Shown here piece after piece: positions 35,717 through 45,147 of a stretch of DNA of 64,000 nucleotides. Location of the stretch: positions 301,763 to 365,762 of the forward strand of contig NZ_BMYO01000004.1 of assembly GCF_014652315.1 (NCBI RefSeq), read 5' to 3'. The notes under the pieces were generated by a model. The model ran no database searches. It had not been told where the DNA came from and saw only the letters and a list, made by a program, of their open reading frames with translations. Numbering within the stretch: the first letter of the stretch is position 1; every line of letters begins with the position of its first letter. This DNA is from Jeongeupia chitinilytica (lineage in GTDB: Bacteria; Pseudomonadota; Gammaproteobacteria; Burkholderiales; Chitinibacteraceae). Both the position numbers and the translations under genes were made by a program.

Positions 35717-36874
35717 TCAGCGCGGCCGTACCAGCAGCGCGACGGCGCCGGCGATCAGGCCCCAGAACGCCGAGCCGACGCCGGCCAGCGTTACGCCCGA
35801 GGCGGTGACCAGAAAGGTGATCATCGCCGCCTCGCGCGTGCCGTCGTCCTTCAGCGCCGCAGTCAGGCCGTTGCCGATCGTGTTGAGCAGCGCCAGCCCG
35901 GCGAGCGCGACGACCAGTTCCTTCGGAAACGCCGCGAACAGCGTCGCGACCGCAGCGCCGAAGATGCCGACGATCAGGTAGAACACCCCGGCGGCGACCG
36001 CCGCGGTGTAACGGCGCTTCTCGTCCTCGTGCGCCTCGCGGCCCATGCAGATCGCCGCGGTGATCGCCGCCAGATTGACCGCGAACGCGCCGAACGGCGC
36101 CAGCAGCAGGGTCGTCACGCCGGTGGCGGTGATCAGCGGCGAGATCGGCGGGTGGTAGTTCGACGCGCGCAGCACCGCGACGCCCGGAACGTTCTGCGAC
36201 GCCATCGTCACGACGAAGAGCGGCAACGCGACACTGGCGAGCGCATGCCACGAGAACGCCGGCATCACGAATTCGGGCCGCGCCAGTTCGAGGCGGATCT
36301 CGCCCCAGCGCAGGCTGCCCTGCAGTGCCGCGATGGCCACGCCGACCGCCAGCACCGCGACGATCGCATAGCGCGGCGACAACCGCCGCATCGCCAGATA
36401 CACCGCCAGCATCGACAGCACCATTGCCAGCTGCGTCTGCAGCGCGGTGAATGCCGCGAGGCCGAAGCGCAACAGCACACCGGCCAGCATCGCCGAGGCG
36501 ATCGCCACCGGGATGCGCTGCATCGCCTTCTCGAACCAGCCGGTCGCACCGGCAACGATGATCAGCAGCGCGCTGATGCAGAATGCACCGACCGCCTCGG
36601 CCATCGACACGCCGGCAACGCTGGTCACCAGCATCGCCGCACCCGGCGTCGACCACGCCGTCACCACCGGCACCTTGTAGCGCAGCGACAGCACGATGCA
36701 GGTCAGCCCCATCGCCAGCCCGAGCGACCACATCCACGACGCGGTCTGCGCTTCGGTCGCACCGAGCGCCTGCGCGGCCTGGAACACGATCACCGCCGAA
36801 CTGGTGAAACCGACGAGCACGGTGACGAAACCGGCAACGACGGTCGAGAGCGAAACATCCTTGAGCAGCGACAT
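35717..36874 (-). CDS. benE: Benzoate/proton symporter BenE family
   Basis: 385-residue membrane protein of about twelve helices. Family blocks include GFTSSAVIVFQAAQALGA near the start, VVTAWSTPGAAML, and ASQNVPGVAVLRASNY in the middle. BenE proteins import aromatic carboxylates, but no benzoate catabolic genes are nearby, so the substrate is uncertain. ATG 36874 gives the family N-terminus; much longer in-frame openings are spurious. Confidence 0.87.
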   Translation of the reverse strand: MSLLKDVSLSTVVAGFVTVLVGFTSSAVIVFQAAQALGATEAQTASWMWSLGLAMGLTCIVLSLRYKVPVVTAWSTPGAAMLVTSVAGVSMAEAVGAFCISALLIIVAGATGWFEKAMQRIPVAIASAMLAGVLLRFGLAAFTALQTQLAMVLSMLAVYLAMRRLSPRYAIVAVLAVGVAIAALQGSLRWGEIRLELARPEFVMPAFSWHALASVALPLFVVTMASQNVPGVAVLRASNYHPPISPLITATGVTTLLLAPFGAFAVNLAAITAAICMGREAHEDEKRRYTAAVAAGVFYLIVGIFGAAVATLFAAFPKELVVALAGLALLNTIGNGLTAALKDDGTREAAMITFLVTASGVTLAGVGSAFWGLIAGAVALLVRPR

Positions 36875-37172
36875 GAACGGTCCGGAGCGGAGTGGAACAC
36901 CCAGTCTCGCGGACGAGTGCCCGGTACGGCAATGGACAGTTGCAGGCCGCCGACAGCAACACACTTCGCGCGCCGCCATTTGACGCTGTCCTTGCCCGGC
37001 TGTTAGCGTCACCCCATGTCGAACGACCTGATTGCCCAGCTGAAACCCTGGTGGCCGAACAGCCCCCGGCGGTAGCGTCACGGCCTTCGACAGCCCGACC
37101 ACCGCGAGCCCCTGCCGCGGTGCAATCTCCTCCTGAAGACCATCGCGGCGCCCTTCCCGTCCGGATACAAGG
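36875..37172. other. Intergenic region between divergent benE and DMT transporter
   Basis: About 300 bases. It holds a 20-codon frame at 37016-37075 (see separate entry) and otherwise no recognisable gene. Promoters for both flanking genes should lie here, but no clear -10/-35 pair stands out. Confidence 0.5.
37016..37075 (+). pseudogene. Possible truncated start of a lost gene
   Basis: ATG opening MSNDLIAQLKPWWPNSPRR then stop. The first 14 residues look like a real N-terminus, of the kind seen in XRE-cupin regulators, after which the frame ends. No downstream continuation could be found. It could equally be a chance frame or a leader peptide. Confidence 0.2.
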
Positions 37173-38123
37173 ATGACCGCCATGCCTTCGAGCCCTTCCA
37201 GTCCGCCTGCCGCCACGGCGCCAATGGCCGGCCTGTCGCCGCAACACCTCGGCCTGCTGCTTGCCTTCCTGTCGGCCACCGGTTTCGCGACCAAGGCGGT
37301 ATTCGTCAAACTCGCCTACCGCCACGGCGTCGATGCCGTCACGCTGCTGACGCTGCGGCTCGGTTTTGCGCTGGCGCTGATTGGTGCGTGGCGACTGCTC
37401 CGGCAGGTGCGCAGCACAGCGGCACCGGCCGCGCCGGTTTCACGCAGCGATCTGGGCCTGCTGCTGGTGCTCGGTCTGCTCGGCTACTACCTGGCCAGCC
37501 TGTTCGACTTCATCGGCCTCGTCACCGTCAGCGCCAGCATCGAGCGCTTGCTGCTCTACCTGTATCCGACGCTGACGGTACTGCTGTCGGCACTGTTTTT
37601 CCGCACGCCGGTCACGCGGCGCATGATCGGCGCACTGCTGCTCACCTATGCCGGCATCGCCGTCGTGATCGGGCCGGGCCTGGCCGGTGCGCATGCCGAT
37701 GTCGCCGGGCTGGCGTGGATCGTCGCCAGTACCGTTGCCTATGCGCTCTACCTGACCTTCAGTTCGGGGGTGATCAAGCGGATCGGCGCGATGCGTTTCA
37801 CCGAAGCCGCGCTGACCGTCTCGGGCGCGGCCATGCTGATCCAGTACCTGCTGACCCGGCCGCTGCCGCTGCTGTTCGCGCAGCCGTGGCAGGTGTATGG
37901 CTACGCGCTGATCACCGCACTGGTGGCCACGGTGCTGCCGATCTGGATGATGGCGGCCGCCATGGCCCGCATCGGCGCCGGCCGGGCCGCAATTGCCGGC
38001 AGTATCGGCCCGGTGATCACCATCATCCTGAGCCTCGGCATCCTCGACGAAAGCCTCAGTCCGCTGCAGTGGCTCGGTGTTGCGGTGGTCATGCTCGGAG
38101 TGAGCCTGGTCGGCAAACGCTGA
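37173..38123 (+). CDS. DMT-superfamily transporter (EamA family)
   Basis: 316 residues, ten predicted helices in two EamA repeats (first LGLLLAFLSATGFATKAVFVKLAYR; second from about residue 165, GLAWIVASTVAYALYLTFSS). The C-terminal IGPVITIILSLGILDE is the typical last-but-one helix motif. Exports metabolites such as amino acids; substrate not predictable. The N-terminus is Ser/Pro-rich, so an internal ATG further in (residue 18) could also be used. Confidence 0.85.
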   Translation: MTAMPSSPSSPPAATAPMAGLSPQHLGLLLAFLSATGFATKAVFVKLAYRHGVDAVTLLTLRLGFALALIGAWRLLRQVRSTAAPAAPVSRSDLGLLLVLGLLGYYLASLFDFIGLVTVSASIERLLLYLYPTLTVLLSALFFRTPVTRRMIGALLLTYAGIAVVIGPGLAGAHADVAGLAWIVASTVAYALYLTFSSGVIKRIGAMRFTEAALTVSGAAMLIQYLLTRPLPLLFAQPWQVYGYALITALVATVLPIWMMAAAMARIGAGRAAIAGSIGPVITIILSLGILDESLSPLQWLGVAVVMLGVSLVGKR

Positions 38124-38134
38124 GCAGACGCGCC

Positions 38135-38156
38135 GGGCTCCATTTGGGCTCCATTT
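38135..38156 (+). repeat. Two perfect tandem copies of an 11-base unit
   Basis: GGGCTCCATTT occurs twice in direct succession just after the DMT transporter stop codon. Probably neutral slippage; too short to imply a function. Confidence 0.7.
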
Positions 38157-38201
38157 AGGCTGCGATTGCCGCGGTGGCAATGTGCAAGAGCCTGACTCCT
38201 G

Positions 38202-38237
38202 AATCAACCGGCCGGCTTTAGCCGGCCGCTGTTGATT
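38202..38237 (+). terminator. Long hairpin after the DMT gene, possible terminator
   Basis: AATCAAC and GTTGATT enclose a GGCCGGC/GCCGGCC stem with loop TTTA, giving a 14-pair structure with a small asymmetric bulge. It lacks a proper T-run, so termination is likely but not certain. Confidence 0.5.
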
Positions 38238-38276
38238 GACGCATTTGGCATTCCGGATATCGTCGCCAAACATGCC

Positions 38277-38576
38277 TCACTTGTTCAGCCTGCCGAGGAT
38301 CTCGTTGATATCGGCTTCGTCTTCTGAAAAGCAATACTCATCCTTGCCGGTTTTAATGTGAAGATATTTCTTCGCCCGAGGATGCCTGCTTTTTCTCGAG
38401 AGAAAGTAGTCAACCAGCCCGGCGACAAGCAATCCAAACGCACTGCCGAGGTAGTTGTTTTCCTGGTAATAGCGTCTGGATTTCCTCTCCTTCTCGGATT
38501 CGTAATCAATCCAGCATTTTCTGACGTCACCGACGACGATCCGGAAACCTCCGATTTCCAGAATGTCTTCATTCAT
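38277..38576 (-). CDS. Small protein of unknown function, probable membrane segment
   Basis: 99 residues. It starts MNEDILEIGGFRIVVGDVRKCW, has one hydrophobic stretch (LGSAFGLLVAGLVDYFL) preceded by Arg/Lys/Tyr-rich sequence, and a charged C-terminal part. GGAGG six bases before ATG 38576 supports this start over ATG 38621. Base composition is less GC-rich than the neighbours, suggesting recent arrival. No family recognised. Confidence 0.6.
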   Translation of the reverse strand: MNEDILEIGGFRIVVGDVRKCWIDYESEKERKSRRYYQENNYLGSAFGLLVAGLVDYFLSRKSRHPRAKKYLHIKTGKDEYCFSEDEADINEILGRLNK

Positions 38577-39066
38577 GCCAATCCTCCCGGGTCGAAATGA
38601 TGTCTTGCACTCTGTTTTCACGAAACCGGATGGATGACAACCACCGCGACGATATTTCCACCGTGACCTGAATGACGTATCGCCCTGCGTCGAAGATTCA
38701 GACGCTGAAAGCGGTCAGGCTTGATCGAGCAATCAGGTTCGCGATCGCGTTCGGGTCACCCATTCCAGCTTGCGCACCGGGAAAGCTTACCTTGCTTGGA
38801 CACGCCGGGACATCCATGTTTCATGGCAAACGCCATTGGCGCGACATGGCCAGGGCGGCGGTCGGCGCATTTTCGAGCCATCTAGCGCTCGACCGAGATG
38901 TGACCGGACGATTCAGGCCAAGGAACCCGCGTCGCGGGCAAGAAAAAGGCCGGGGAAACCCCGGCCCGTGAATCGTCTGGCCTGCGGCTGCGCCGCAGAT
39001 CTTTTCCGCCTGTTCGGCCTGCGCGTCGTCCGCGCGGCGCCGGCGGTTTGCCCTTCTCCCCTTCCT
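38577..39066. other. Intergenic region, 490 bases, no convincing gene
   Basis: Open frames here lack ribosome sites and plausible protein sequence. The right half holds the terminator of the alcohol dehydrogenase gene at 38943-38966. Composition is mixed, consistent with a small insertion or decayed sequence. Confidence 0.5.
38943..38966 (-). terminator. Terminator of the alcohol dehydrogenase gene
   Basis: GGCCGGGG/CCCCGGCC stem with a three-base loop; on the minus strand it is followed by TTTTT. Confidence 0.8.
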
Positions 39067-40218
39067 TTACAGTGCGGCGCGGAAGATCGCGCAGATTTCG
39101 TCGTGGGTGGCCTGCTTCGGGTTGGTGAAGCCGCAGGCGTCCTTGAGCGCATTGGTCGCCAGCACCGGAATGTCGGCTTCCTTGACGCCCAGTTCGGTCA
39201 GGCCGGCCGGAATGCCGACATCGGCGGCCAGCTGGCGGATGGCGGCAAGGCAGGCCTGAGCGGCCTGATCGTCGTTCATGCCGCTGACGTCGACGCCCAT
39301 CGCATCGGCCACGTCACCGAGGCGGGCCGCGGCAACCTGGGCGTTGTACGCCTGCACGTGCGGCAACAGCACCGCGTTGCAGACACCGTGCGGCAGGTCG
39401 TAGAAACCGCCGAGCTGGTGGGCCATCGCATGCACGTAACCGAGCGAGGCGTTGTTGAACGCCATGCCGGCGAGGAACTGCGCGTAGGCCATCTGTTCGC
39501 GTGCGACCATGTCCTTGCCGTCAGCGACTGCGGCGCGCAGGTACTGGCTGATCAGCTCGACCGCCTTCAGCGCGCAGGTGTCGGTGATCGGCGTGGCGAT
39601 CGTCGACACATAGGCTTCGACCGCGTGGGTCAGTGCATCCATGCCGGTGGCAGCGGTCAGGCCCTTGGGCATGCCGGCCATCATTTCCGGGTCGTTGACC
39701 GACAGCAGCGGCGTGGTGTGCTTGTCGACGATGGCCATTTTGATGTGACGGGCCTCGTCGGTAATGATGCAGAAGCGGGTCATTTCGCTGGCGGTGCCGG
39801 CGGTGGTGTTGATTGCCACCAGCGGCAGCTGCGGCTTGGCCGACCGGTCGACGCCTTCGTAATCGGCGATCTTGCCGCCGTTGGCCGCAACCAGCGCGAT
39901 GCCCTTGGCGCAGTCGTGCGGCGAACCGCCGCCGAGCGAGATCACGAAATCGCAGCCGTTGTCCTTCAGCAGCTTCAGCCCGGCCTCGACGTTGCCGGTG
40001 GTCGGGTTCGGATGCGTGCCGTCGAACACGACACTGCTCACGCCTTCCCTGCCCAGCGTTTCGGCCACCTGGCCGACCAGACCGGTCGAGACCAAGCCCT
40101 TGTCGGTGACGATCAGGGCCTTCTTGTAGCCGTAGGACGCGACGGTTTTCGCAGCGTCGGTCATACAGCCGGCGCCCATCAGGTTGACGGTCGGAATGAA
40201 GAATGCGGTGGTGGTCAT
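39067..40218 (-). CDS. Iron-containing alcohol dehydrogenase (group III, YiaY-like)
   Basis: NAD(P)-dependent, Fe(II)-containing dehydrogenase of 383 residues, interconverting primary alcohols and aldehydes. Visible are the nucleotide loop SLGGGSPHDCAKGI, the TTAGTASEMTRF block, and the iron-binding region with GMDALTHAVEAY and GYVHAMAHQLGGFYDLPHGVCNA. ATG 40218 has AAGGAG eight bases upstream. Monocistronic. Physiological substrate not clear from context. Confidence 0.92.
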   Translation of the reverse strand: MTTTAFFIPTVNLMGAGCMTDAAKTVASYGYKKALIVTDKGLVSTGLVGQVAETLGREGVSSVVFDGTHPNPTTGNVEAGLKLLKDNGCDFVISLGGGSPHDCAKGIALVAANGGKIADYEGVDRSAKPQLPLVAINTTAGTASEMTRFCIITDEARHIKMAIVDKHTTPLLSVNDPEMMAGMPKGLTAATGMDALTHAVEAYVSTIATPITDTCALKAVELISQYLRAAVADGKDMVAREQMAYAQFLAGMAFNNASLGYVHAMAHQLGGFYDLPHGVCNAVLLPHVQAYNAQVAAARLGDVADAMGVDVSGMNDDQAAQACLAAIRQLAADVGIPAGLTELGVKEADIPVLATNALKDACGFTNPKQATHDEICAIFRAAL

Positions 40219-40508
40219 GGTACGACTCCTTTGGGTGCCGGGTCCGGCATGCCGGCGGCGGACTTCGGTTCGTGACCGGGCCTGCTCGCCGGAATGCCGA
40301 TGACGTTTGGATACACCGCTACTGTGCGCCCGGGGCCCGCAGCCCGCTTTGCGCTCGGTCAAACCGGCTGTGGTATTAGTACGACGTTTTCCTGTCCGGA
40401 ACCGGCGCAATCCGACCGCTCGTCGCCATCGTGCTTACAGCCCCGTCCGGCTGGCTATGAAAGAAATTCACCGGCACAGCCTGCGGCACCATCGCCAAAG
40501 GGGGAACC

Positions 40509-41042
40509 ATGAAATCGCTCACCCGAACCGCGCTGGTTGCCCTGTTGCTCGCCGGCATTCCGCTGCCGGTTTTCGCCGACAACGCGCCGCCGTTTTTCGA
40601 TTTCAGCGTCTCCACGCCCGCGCCGGATGTTGATCCCTCGCCGTCGTGGGTCTGGCTTGCCGGCAAGGCAGCCAGCTCGCTGGTACCGAAGTACGACCCT
40701 GCCAGACTGACGTTTTTCGGTGATCCGACACTGGTGGTCGGCTTCTCGGGCATGCGCCGGGCGCGTTACATCGGCAACGAGCTGCGCGAGGACAACCCGC
40801 AGTCGCTGCTGTTCCCGTTCGCCAACTACACCTTCGAGAACGGCATAACGCTCGGCCTGCAGGCCGAGACCTCCTATTCCAGTTACAGCGGCGACTGGGA
40901 CACCCCGGTCAACCTGACGCTCAGCCGGCGTTTCGACTTTGGCAAGCAGGCACTGACGGTCGGCGGAGGGTTGCAGCAGTTCAGCAGTGAAACGCCGCGC
41001 TGGGGGCTGGGCGTGATGTGGCAGCTGCCGTGGGCCCAATGA
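40509..41042 (+). CDS. Exported, probably outer-membrane beta-barrel-like protein
   Basis: 177 residues with signal peptide ending PVFA. The mature part contains paired amphipathic strands (NYTFENGITLGLQAETSYSS, then NLTLSRRFDFGKQALTVGGG, then WGLGVMWQLPW) that suggest a small barrel or a fragment of a transporter-like barrel. A strong AAAGGGGGAACC ribosome site precedes the ATG. Family not identified. Confidence 0.6.
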   Translation: MKSLTRTALVALLLAGIPLPVFADNAPPFFDFSVSTPAPDVDPSPSWVWLAGKAASSLVPKYDPARLTFFGDPTLVVGFSGMRRARYIGNELREDNPQSLLFPFANYTFENGITLGLQAETSYSSYSGDWDTPVNLTLSRRFDFGKQALTVGGGLQQFSSETPRWGLGVMWQLPWAQ

Positions 41043-41128
41043 CGGCAGCCGGCGGTCCGGAAGCCGCTCCGCAACCGTCACGGGCTAGGGAATAATCCTG
41101 ATGCGTCGGCCGATGACGGCATGATATT

Positions 41129-41167
41129 TTGGTTATGTTGATTCAGATACAAATAACCAAAGGTTAT
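41129..41167 (+). promoter_or_regulatory. Repeated GGTTAT half-sites upstream of the ABC receptor gene
   Basis: TTGGTTAT (41129-41136) and ATAACCAA (41153-41160) form an inverted repeat with 16 bases between; ATAACC-AAA-GGTTAT (41153-41167) forms a second, tighter one. The surrounding sequence is AT-rich. Three half-sites just before the start codon suggest an operator, perhaps for a LysR-type sulfur regulator. Confidence 0.5.
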
Positions 41168-41173
41168 CTACAT

Positions 41174-41953
41174 ATGAAGAAAATTGCCCTGCTGCTGCTC
41201 GCGGCCACGATTTCGGTGCCGGCGTTCGCCGCCGATTTGCTCGATACCGTCAAAAGCCGCGGTGCGCTCAAGGTGGCGCTGGAAGGCAGCTACCCGCCGT
41301 TCAATTTCAAGGACAAGCAGGGCCAGCTGACCGGTTTTGAAGTCGAACTGGCGCGCGAACTCGCCCGCCGGCTCGGCGTGAAGGCCGACTTCACCACCGG
41401 CGAATGGAGCGGCCTGCTCGCGGGGCTGCAGGCCGGCAAGTTCGACGTCGTCATCAACCAGGTCGGCATCACCGATGCGCGCCAGAAGGTGTTCGACTTC
41501 TCCGAGCCGTACACGATCTCGTCGGCGCAACTGATCGTGCGCAAGAACGAAACCCGCAGCTTCAAGTCGCTCGACGACCTCAAGGGCAAGAAGCTCGGCC
41601 TCGGCCTCGGTACCAATTATGCAGACATGGCCAAGGCCGTGGCCGGCGTCGAAGTGAAAACCTATCCGGGCGCACCGGAATACCTGCAGGATCTGGCCCA
41701 GGGCCGGCTGGACGCAGCGCTGAACGACAGCCTGATGATCCCGTTCGCGATCAAGGAATCCAGGCTGCCGGTCAAGCCGGGTGCGCCGGTCGGCGCGCTG
41801 TCGAAATCGGGCATTCCGTTCGCCAAGGGCAACCCGGCGTTCAAGGCCGCGGTCGACAAGGCGCTGGCCGACATGCACAAGGACGGCAGCTTCGCGAAGA
41901 TCTCGACCAAATGGTTCGGCATCGACGTGTCCAAGGCGCCTGCGGCAAAATAA
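41174..41953 (+). CDS. ABC transporter substrate-binding protein, cystine/amino acid type
   Basis: 259 residues. Signal peptide through FAADLL, then a family 3 periplasmic receptor: LKVALEGSYPPFNFKDKQGQLTGFEVELA is the signature and GKKLGLGLGTNYADM the second-domain entry. Closest in feel to TcyJ/FliY-type cystine receptors. An ATG at 41129 would extend into the operator; 41174 starts the signal peptide. The permease gene follows 80 bases later. Confidence 0.88.
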   Translation: MKKIALLLLAATISVPAFAADLLDTVKSRGALKVALEGSYPPFNFKDKQGQLTGFEVELARELARRLGVKADFTTGEWSGLLAGLQAGKFDVVINQVGITDARQKVFDFSEPYTISSAQLIVRKNETRSFKSLDDLKGKKLGLGLGTNYADMAKAVAGVEVKTYPGAPEYLQDLAQGRLDAALNDSLMIPFAIKESRLPVKPGAPVGALSKSGIPFAKGNPAFKAAVDKALADMHKDGSFAKISTKWFGIDVSKAPAAK

Positions 41954-42033
41954 GCGCCGGGCTCTCCCGCCACCGTGCCCCCGTGCGTGTCGCCGGGGGC
42001 GCGTCGTTTTCCGCCACCGAATGAGACCTACCC

Positions 42034-42696
<663 letters not shown>

Positions 42697-42734
42697 AGCC
42701 GGTACGCTGAACCGAAGACTCCGAGGACGCCCCG

Positions 42735-43877
42735 ATGTACGACTTCACCACCCCCGCCGCCCAGCATGTTGCCGACAGCCTCAAATGGCGCAAGTACGCC
42801 GGCCGCGACGTGCTGCCGCTGTGGGTGGCCGACATGGATTTCCTCAGCCCGCCGGTGGTGACCGCGGCACTGGCTGCGCGCGTCGCCCAGGGCATCTTCG
42901 CCTACGGCGAGCCGACCGAAACCGCCGTTGGCGCGCTGCTCGCCGCAGCCCGGCGCGACTACGACTGGACGATCGAGCCCAACTGGCTGGTGCCGCTGCC
43001 GGGACTGGTCACCGGACTCAATGTCGCCTGCCGCGCCAGCGGCGATGGCGACGTGATCACCGCAACGCCGATCTATCCGCCGTTCATGTCGGCACCGCAA
43101 TTCGCCGAACGCCGGCTGATCAGGCTGCCGCTGCGCGAAACCCGGCCCGACACCGGCAGCCACTGGGAATGGGACTTCGACGCGCTCGACGCGGTGGCGA
43201 CACGCGGCGCGACGCTGATGCTCTGCCACCCGCACAACCCGGTCGGCCGGCAATGGACGCCCGCCGAACTGCAGCGGCTCGGCGAGCTCGCCGAAAAGCA
43301 CGACCTGACCGTGATCAGCGACGAAATCCATTGCGACCTGCTGCTCGAACCCGGCGCGCGACACACGCCGTTCGCGGCGATCTCGCCCAAGCTGGCCGCG
43401 CGGACGATCACGCTGATGGCGCCGTCCAAGACCTACAACGTGCCCGGCCTCGGCTGCGCCTTCGCGGTCATCCCGAACGCCGAGCGCCGCCACGCCTTCC
43501 AGAAAACGATGCGCGGCATCGTGCCGCACGTGAACCTGCTCGGCTACGTGGCGCTCGAAGCTGCCTGCCGTGACGGCATGGCGTGGCGCAGCGAGCTGCT
43601 GTCGGTGCTGCGCAGCAACCGCGACGAGGTGGTCCGTGCGCTCGACGGCCACAACGGCCTGCGCGTCACCGTCCCGCAGGCGACCTTCCTCGCCTGGGTC
43701 GACTGCCGCGATGCCGGTCTGCAGCACCCGCAGCACTTCTTCGAACAAGCCGGCGTCGGCCTGTCCGACGGTGCCGATTTCGGTGCGCCCGGTTTCGTCC
43801 GGCTGAACTTCGGTTGCCCGCGCACCACGCTCGACTCGGCACTGGCCCGGATGCGCAAGGCACTGGCCACGCTCTGA
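42735..43877 (+). CDS. patB: Cystathionine beta-lyase / cysteine desulfhydrase (MalY/PatB type)
   Basis: PLP enzyme of aminotransferase class I fold that releases thiols, ammonia and pyruvate from cystathionine or cystine-like substrates. 380 residues. Visible: LPLWVADMDF, the LLCHPHNPVGR-type block (LMLCHPHNPVGRQW), SDEIHCDLL, and PLP lysine in APSKTYNVPGLG. GAGGA lies seven bases before ATG. Just after the cystine-type transporter genes, so it probably works on imported cystine or related thioethers. Confidence 0.9.
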   Translation: MYDFTTPAAQHVADSLKWRKYAGRDVLPLWVADMDFLSPPVVTAALAARVAQGIFAYGEPTETAVGALLAAARRDYDWTIEPNWLVPLPGLVTGLNVACRASGDGDVITATPIYPPFMSAPQFAERRLIRLPLRETRPDTGSHWEWDFDALDAVATRGATLMLCHPHNPVGRQWTPAELQRLGELAEKHDLTVISDEIHCDLLLEPGARHTPFAAISPKLAARTITLMAPSKTYNVPGLGCAFAVIPNAERRHAFQKTMRGIVPHVNLLGYVALEAACRDGMAWRSELLSVLRSNRDEVVRALDGHNGLRVTVPQATFLAWVDCRDAGLQHPQHFFEQAGVGLSDGADFGAPGFVRLNFGCPRTTLDSALARMRKALATL

Positions 43878-43968
43878 TTGCCGAGCTTGCCCGATTGCCG
43901 CGCGGCCGGTGCCGCCGGCAACATCCGCCGGTAAAGTCGAGCCTACCGTTTTCCGGAATCCGACCCTC

Positions 43969-44556
43969 ATGCGTCCCGACACCATCCGCTATGCCTTCAG
44001 CGACCTCGGCAGGCATCCCGACGCCTGGCGACGCGAAGTCGAACTGCTGGGGCGCTTCAATGCCGGGATCGACGACGACGCCGAACGTGCAGCGGTGCTG
44101 GCCGAGCTGCTGGCCGAGTCCGACGGGGCCAAGCTGATTCCGCCGGTGGTCATCGTTCGCGGCCGCGACATCCACCTTGGCCACAAGGCCTTCGTCAACG
44201 CCGGTACACTGATTTCCGGCGGTGCGCCGATCCGCATCGGCGCGCATACGCTGATCGGCCCGAACGTGCAGATCCACGCCACCACGCATCCGGTCGACCC
44301 GACCGAGCGGCAGCGCTGGGCGTTCTGGGCCCGGCCGATCACCATCGGGGAGAACGTCTGGATCGGCGCCGGTGCGGTGATCTGCGCCGGCGTCACCATC
44401 GGCGACCACAGCGTGATCGGCGCCGGCAGCGTCGTGACCCGTGACGTTCCGGCCTGCGTGCTTGCAGCGGGAAATCCGGCACAGATCGTCCGCGAGCTCG
44501 ACCCGCCGGACATGGCCACGCTGTACAGCGAGTGGGCCGAGTCCGACGTCAAATAG
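43969..44556 (+). CDS. Hexapeptide-repeat acetyltransferase (maltose/galactoside type)
   Basis: 195 residues, left-handed beta-helix enzyme. Hexapeptide runs include IRIGAHTLIGPNVQIH and ITIGENVWIGAGAVICAGVTIGDHSVIGAGSVVTRDVPA, with catalytic histidine in HATTHPVD. The N-terminal part (residues 1-60) is helical. An ATG at 43909 is in frame; 43969 is preferred on length. Acceptor sugar unknown. Confidence 0.85.
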   Translation: MRPDTIRYAFSDLGRHPDAWRREVELLGRFNAGIDDDAERAAVLAELLAESDGAKLIPPVVIVRGRDIHLGHKAFVNAGTLISGGAPIRIGAHTLIGPNVQIHATTHPVDPTERQRWAFWARPITIGENVWIGAGAVICAGVTIGDHSVIGAGSVVTRDVPACVLAAGNPAQIVRELDPPDMATLYSEWAESDVK

Positions 44557-44661
44557 CCCGCCCTGCCGGCCGCTTGCGCCACGCAAGCCGCAACGTCCAT
44601 CGGTATAGCTGTCCGCAACGGACGAATTCGGTAGAATTTCCGCTTTTACGCGGGGTAGGAC

Positions 44662-45147
44662 ATGGTCAAGGTCGGCGTCGTCATGGGCAGCAACAGCGAC
44701 TGGGAGGTCATGCGTCATGCGGCCGAGCAGTTGAAAACCTACGGGGTCGAGTTCGAGTGCCGCGTCGTGTCGGCGCACCGCACGCCCGACCTGCTGTTCG
44801 AATACGCCGAAACCGCCGGTCCGCGCGGTCTCGCCTGCATCATTGCCGGTGCCGGCGGTGCGGCCCACCTGCCGGGCATGCTGGCCGCCAAAACCACCGT
44901 GCCGGTGCTCGGCGTGCCGGTCCCGTCGAAGTACCTGCGCGGCGAGGATTCGCTGCTGTCGATCGTGCAGATGCCCAAGGGCGTGCCGGTCGCCACGTTC
45001 GCGATCGGCGAAGCCGGCGCGGCCAATGCCGGCCTGTTTGCCGTCGCGATGCTCGCCGGCAGTGACCCGCAGCTTGCCGCGGCACTGAACGCGTTCCGCG
45101 AAACGCAGAAGCAGACCGTGCTGGCGATGACGCTGCCCGAGGTATGA
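44662..45147 (+). CDS. purE: N5-carboxyaminoimidazole ribonucleotide mutase
   Basis: Converts N5-CAIR to CAIR in purine synthesis. 161 residues with MGSNSDWEVM at the start, SAHRTPD (catalytic histidine), AGAGGAAHLPGM and GVPVPS. Its stop codon overlaps the start of a small membrane protein, and purK follows, so the two enzymes that pass the unstable N5-CAIR are made together. Confidence 0.96.
   Translation: MVKVGVVMGSNSDWEVMRHAAEQLKTYGVEFECRVVSAHRTPDLLFEYAETAGPRGLACIIAGAGGAAHLPGMLAAKTTVPVLGVPVPSKYLRGEDSLLSIVQMPKGVPVATFAIGEAGAANAGLFAVAMLAGSDPQLAAALNAFRETQKQTVLAMTLPEV

Noticed and set aside
38672..38971. 99-codon plus-strand frame upstream of the alcohol dehydrogenase terminator
   Set aside because: Runs through the terminator hairpin, lacks a ribosome site and looks like random translation.
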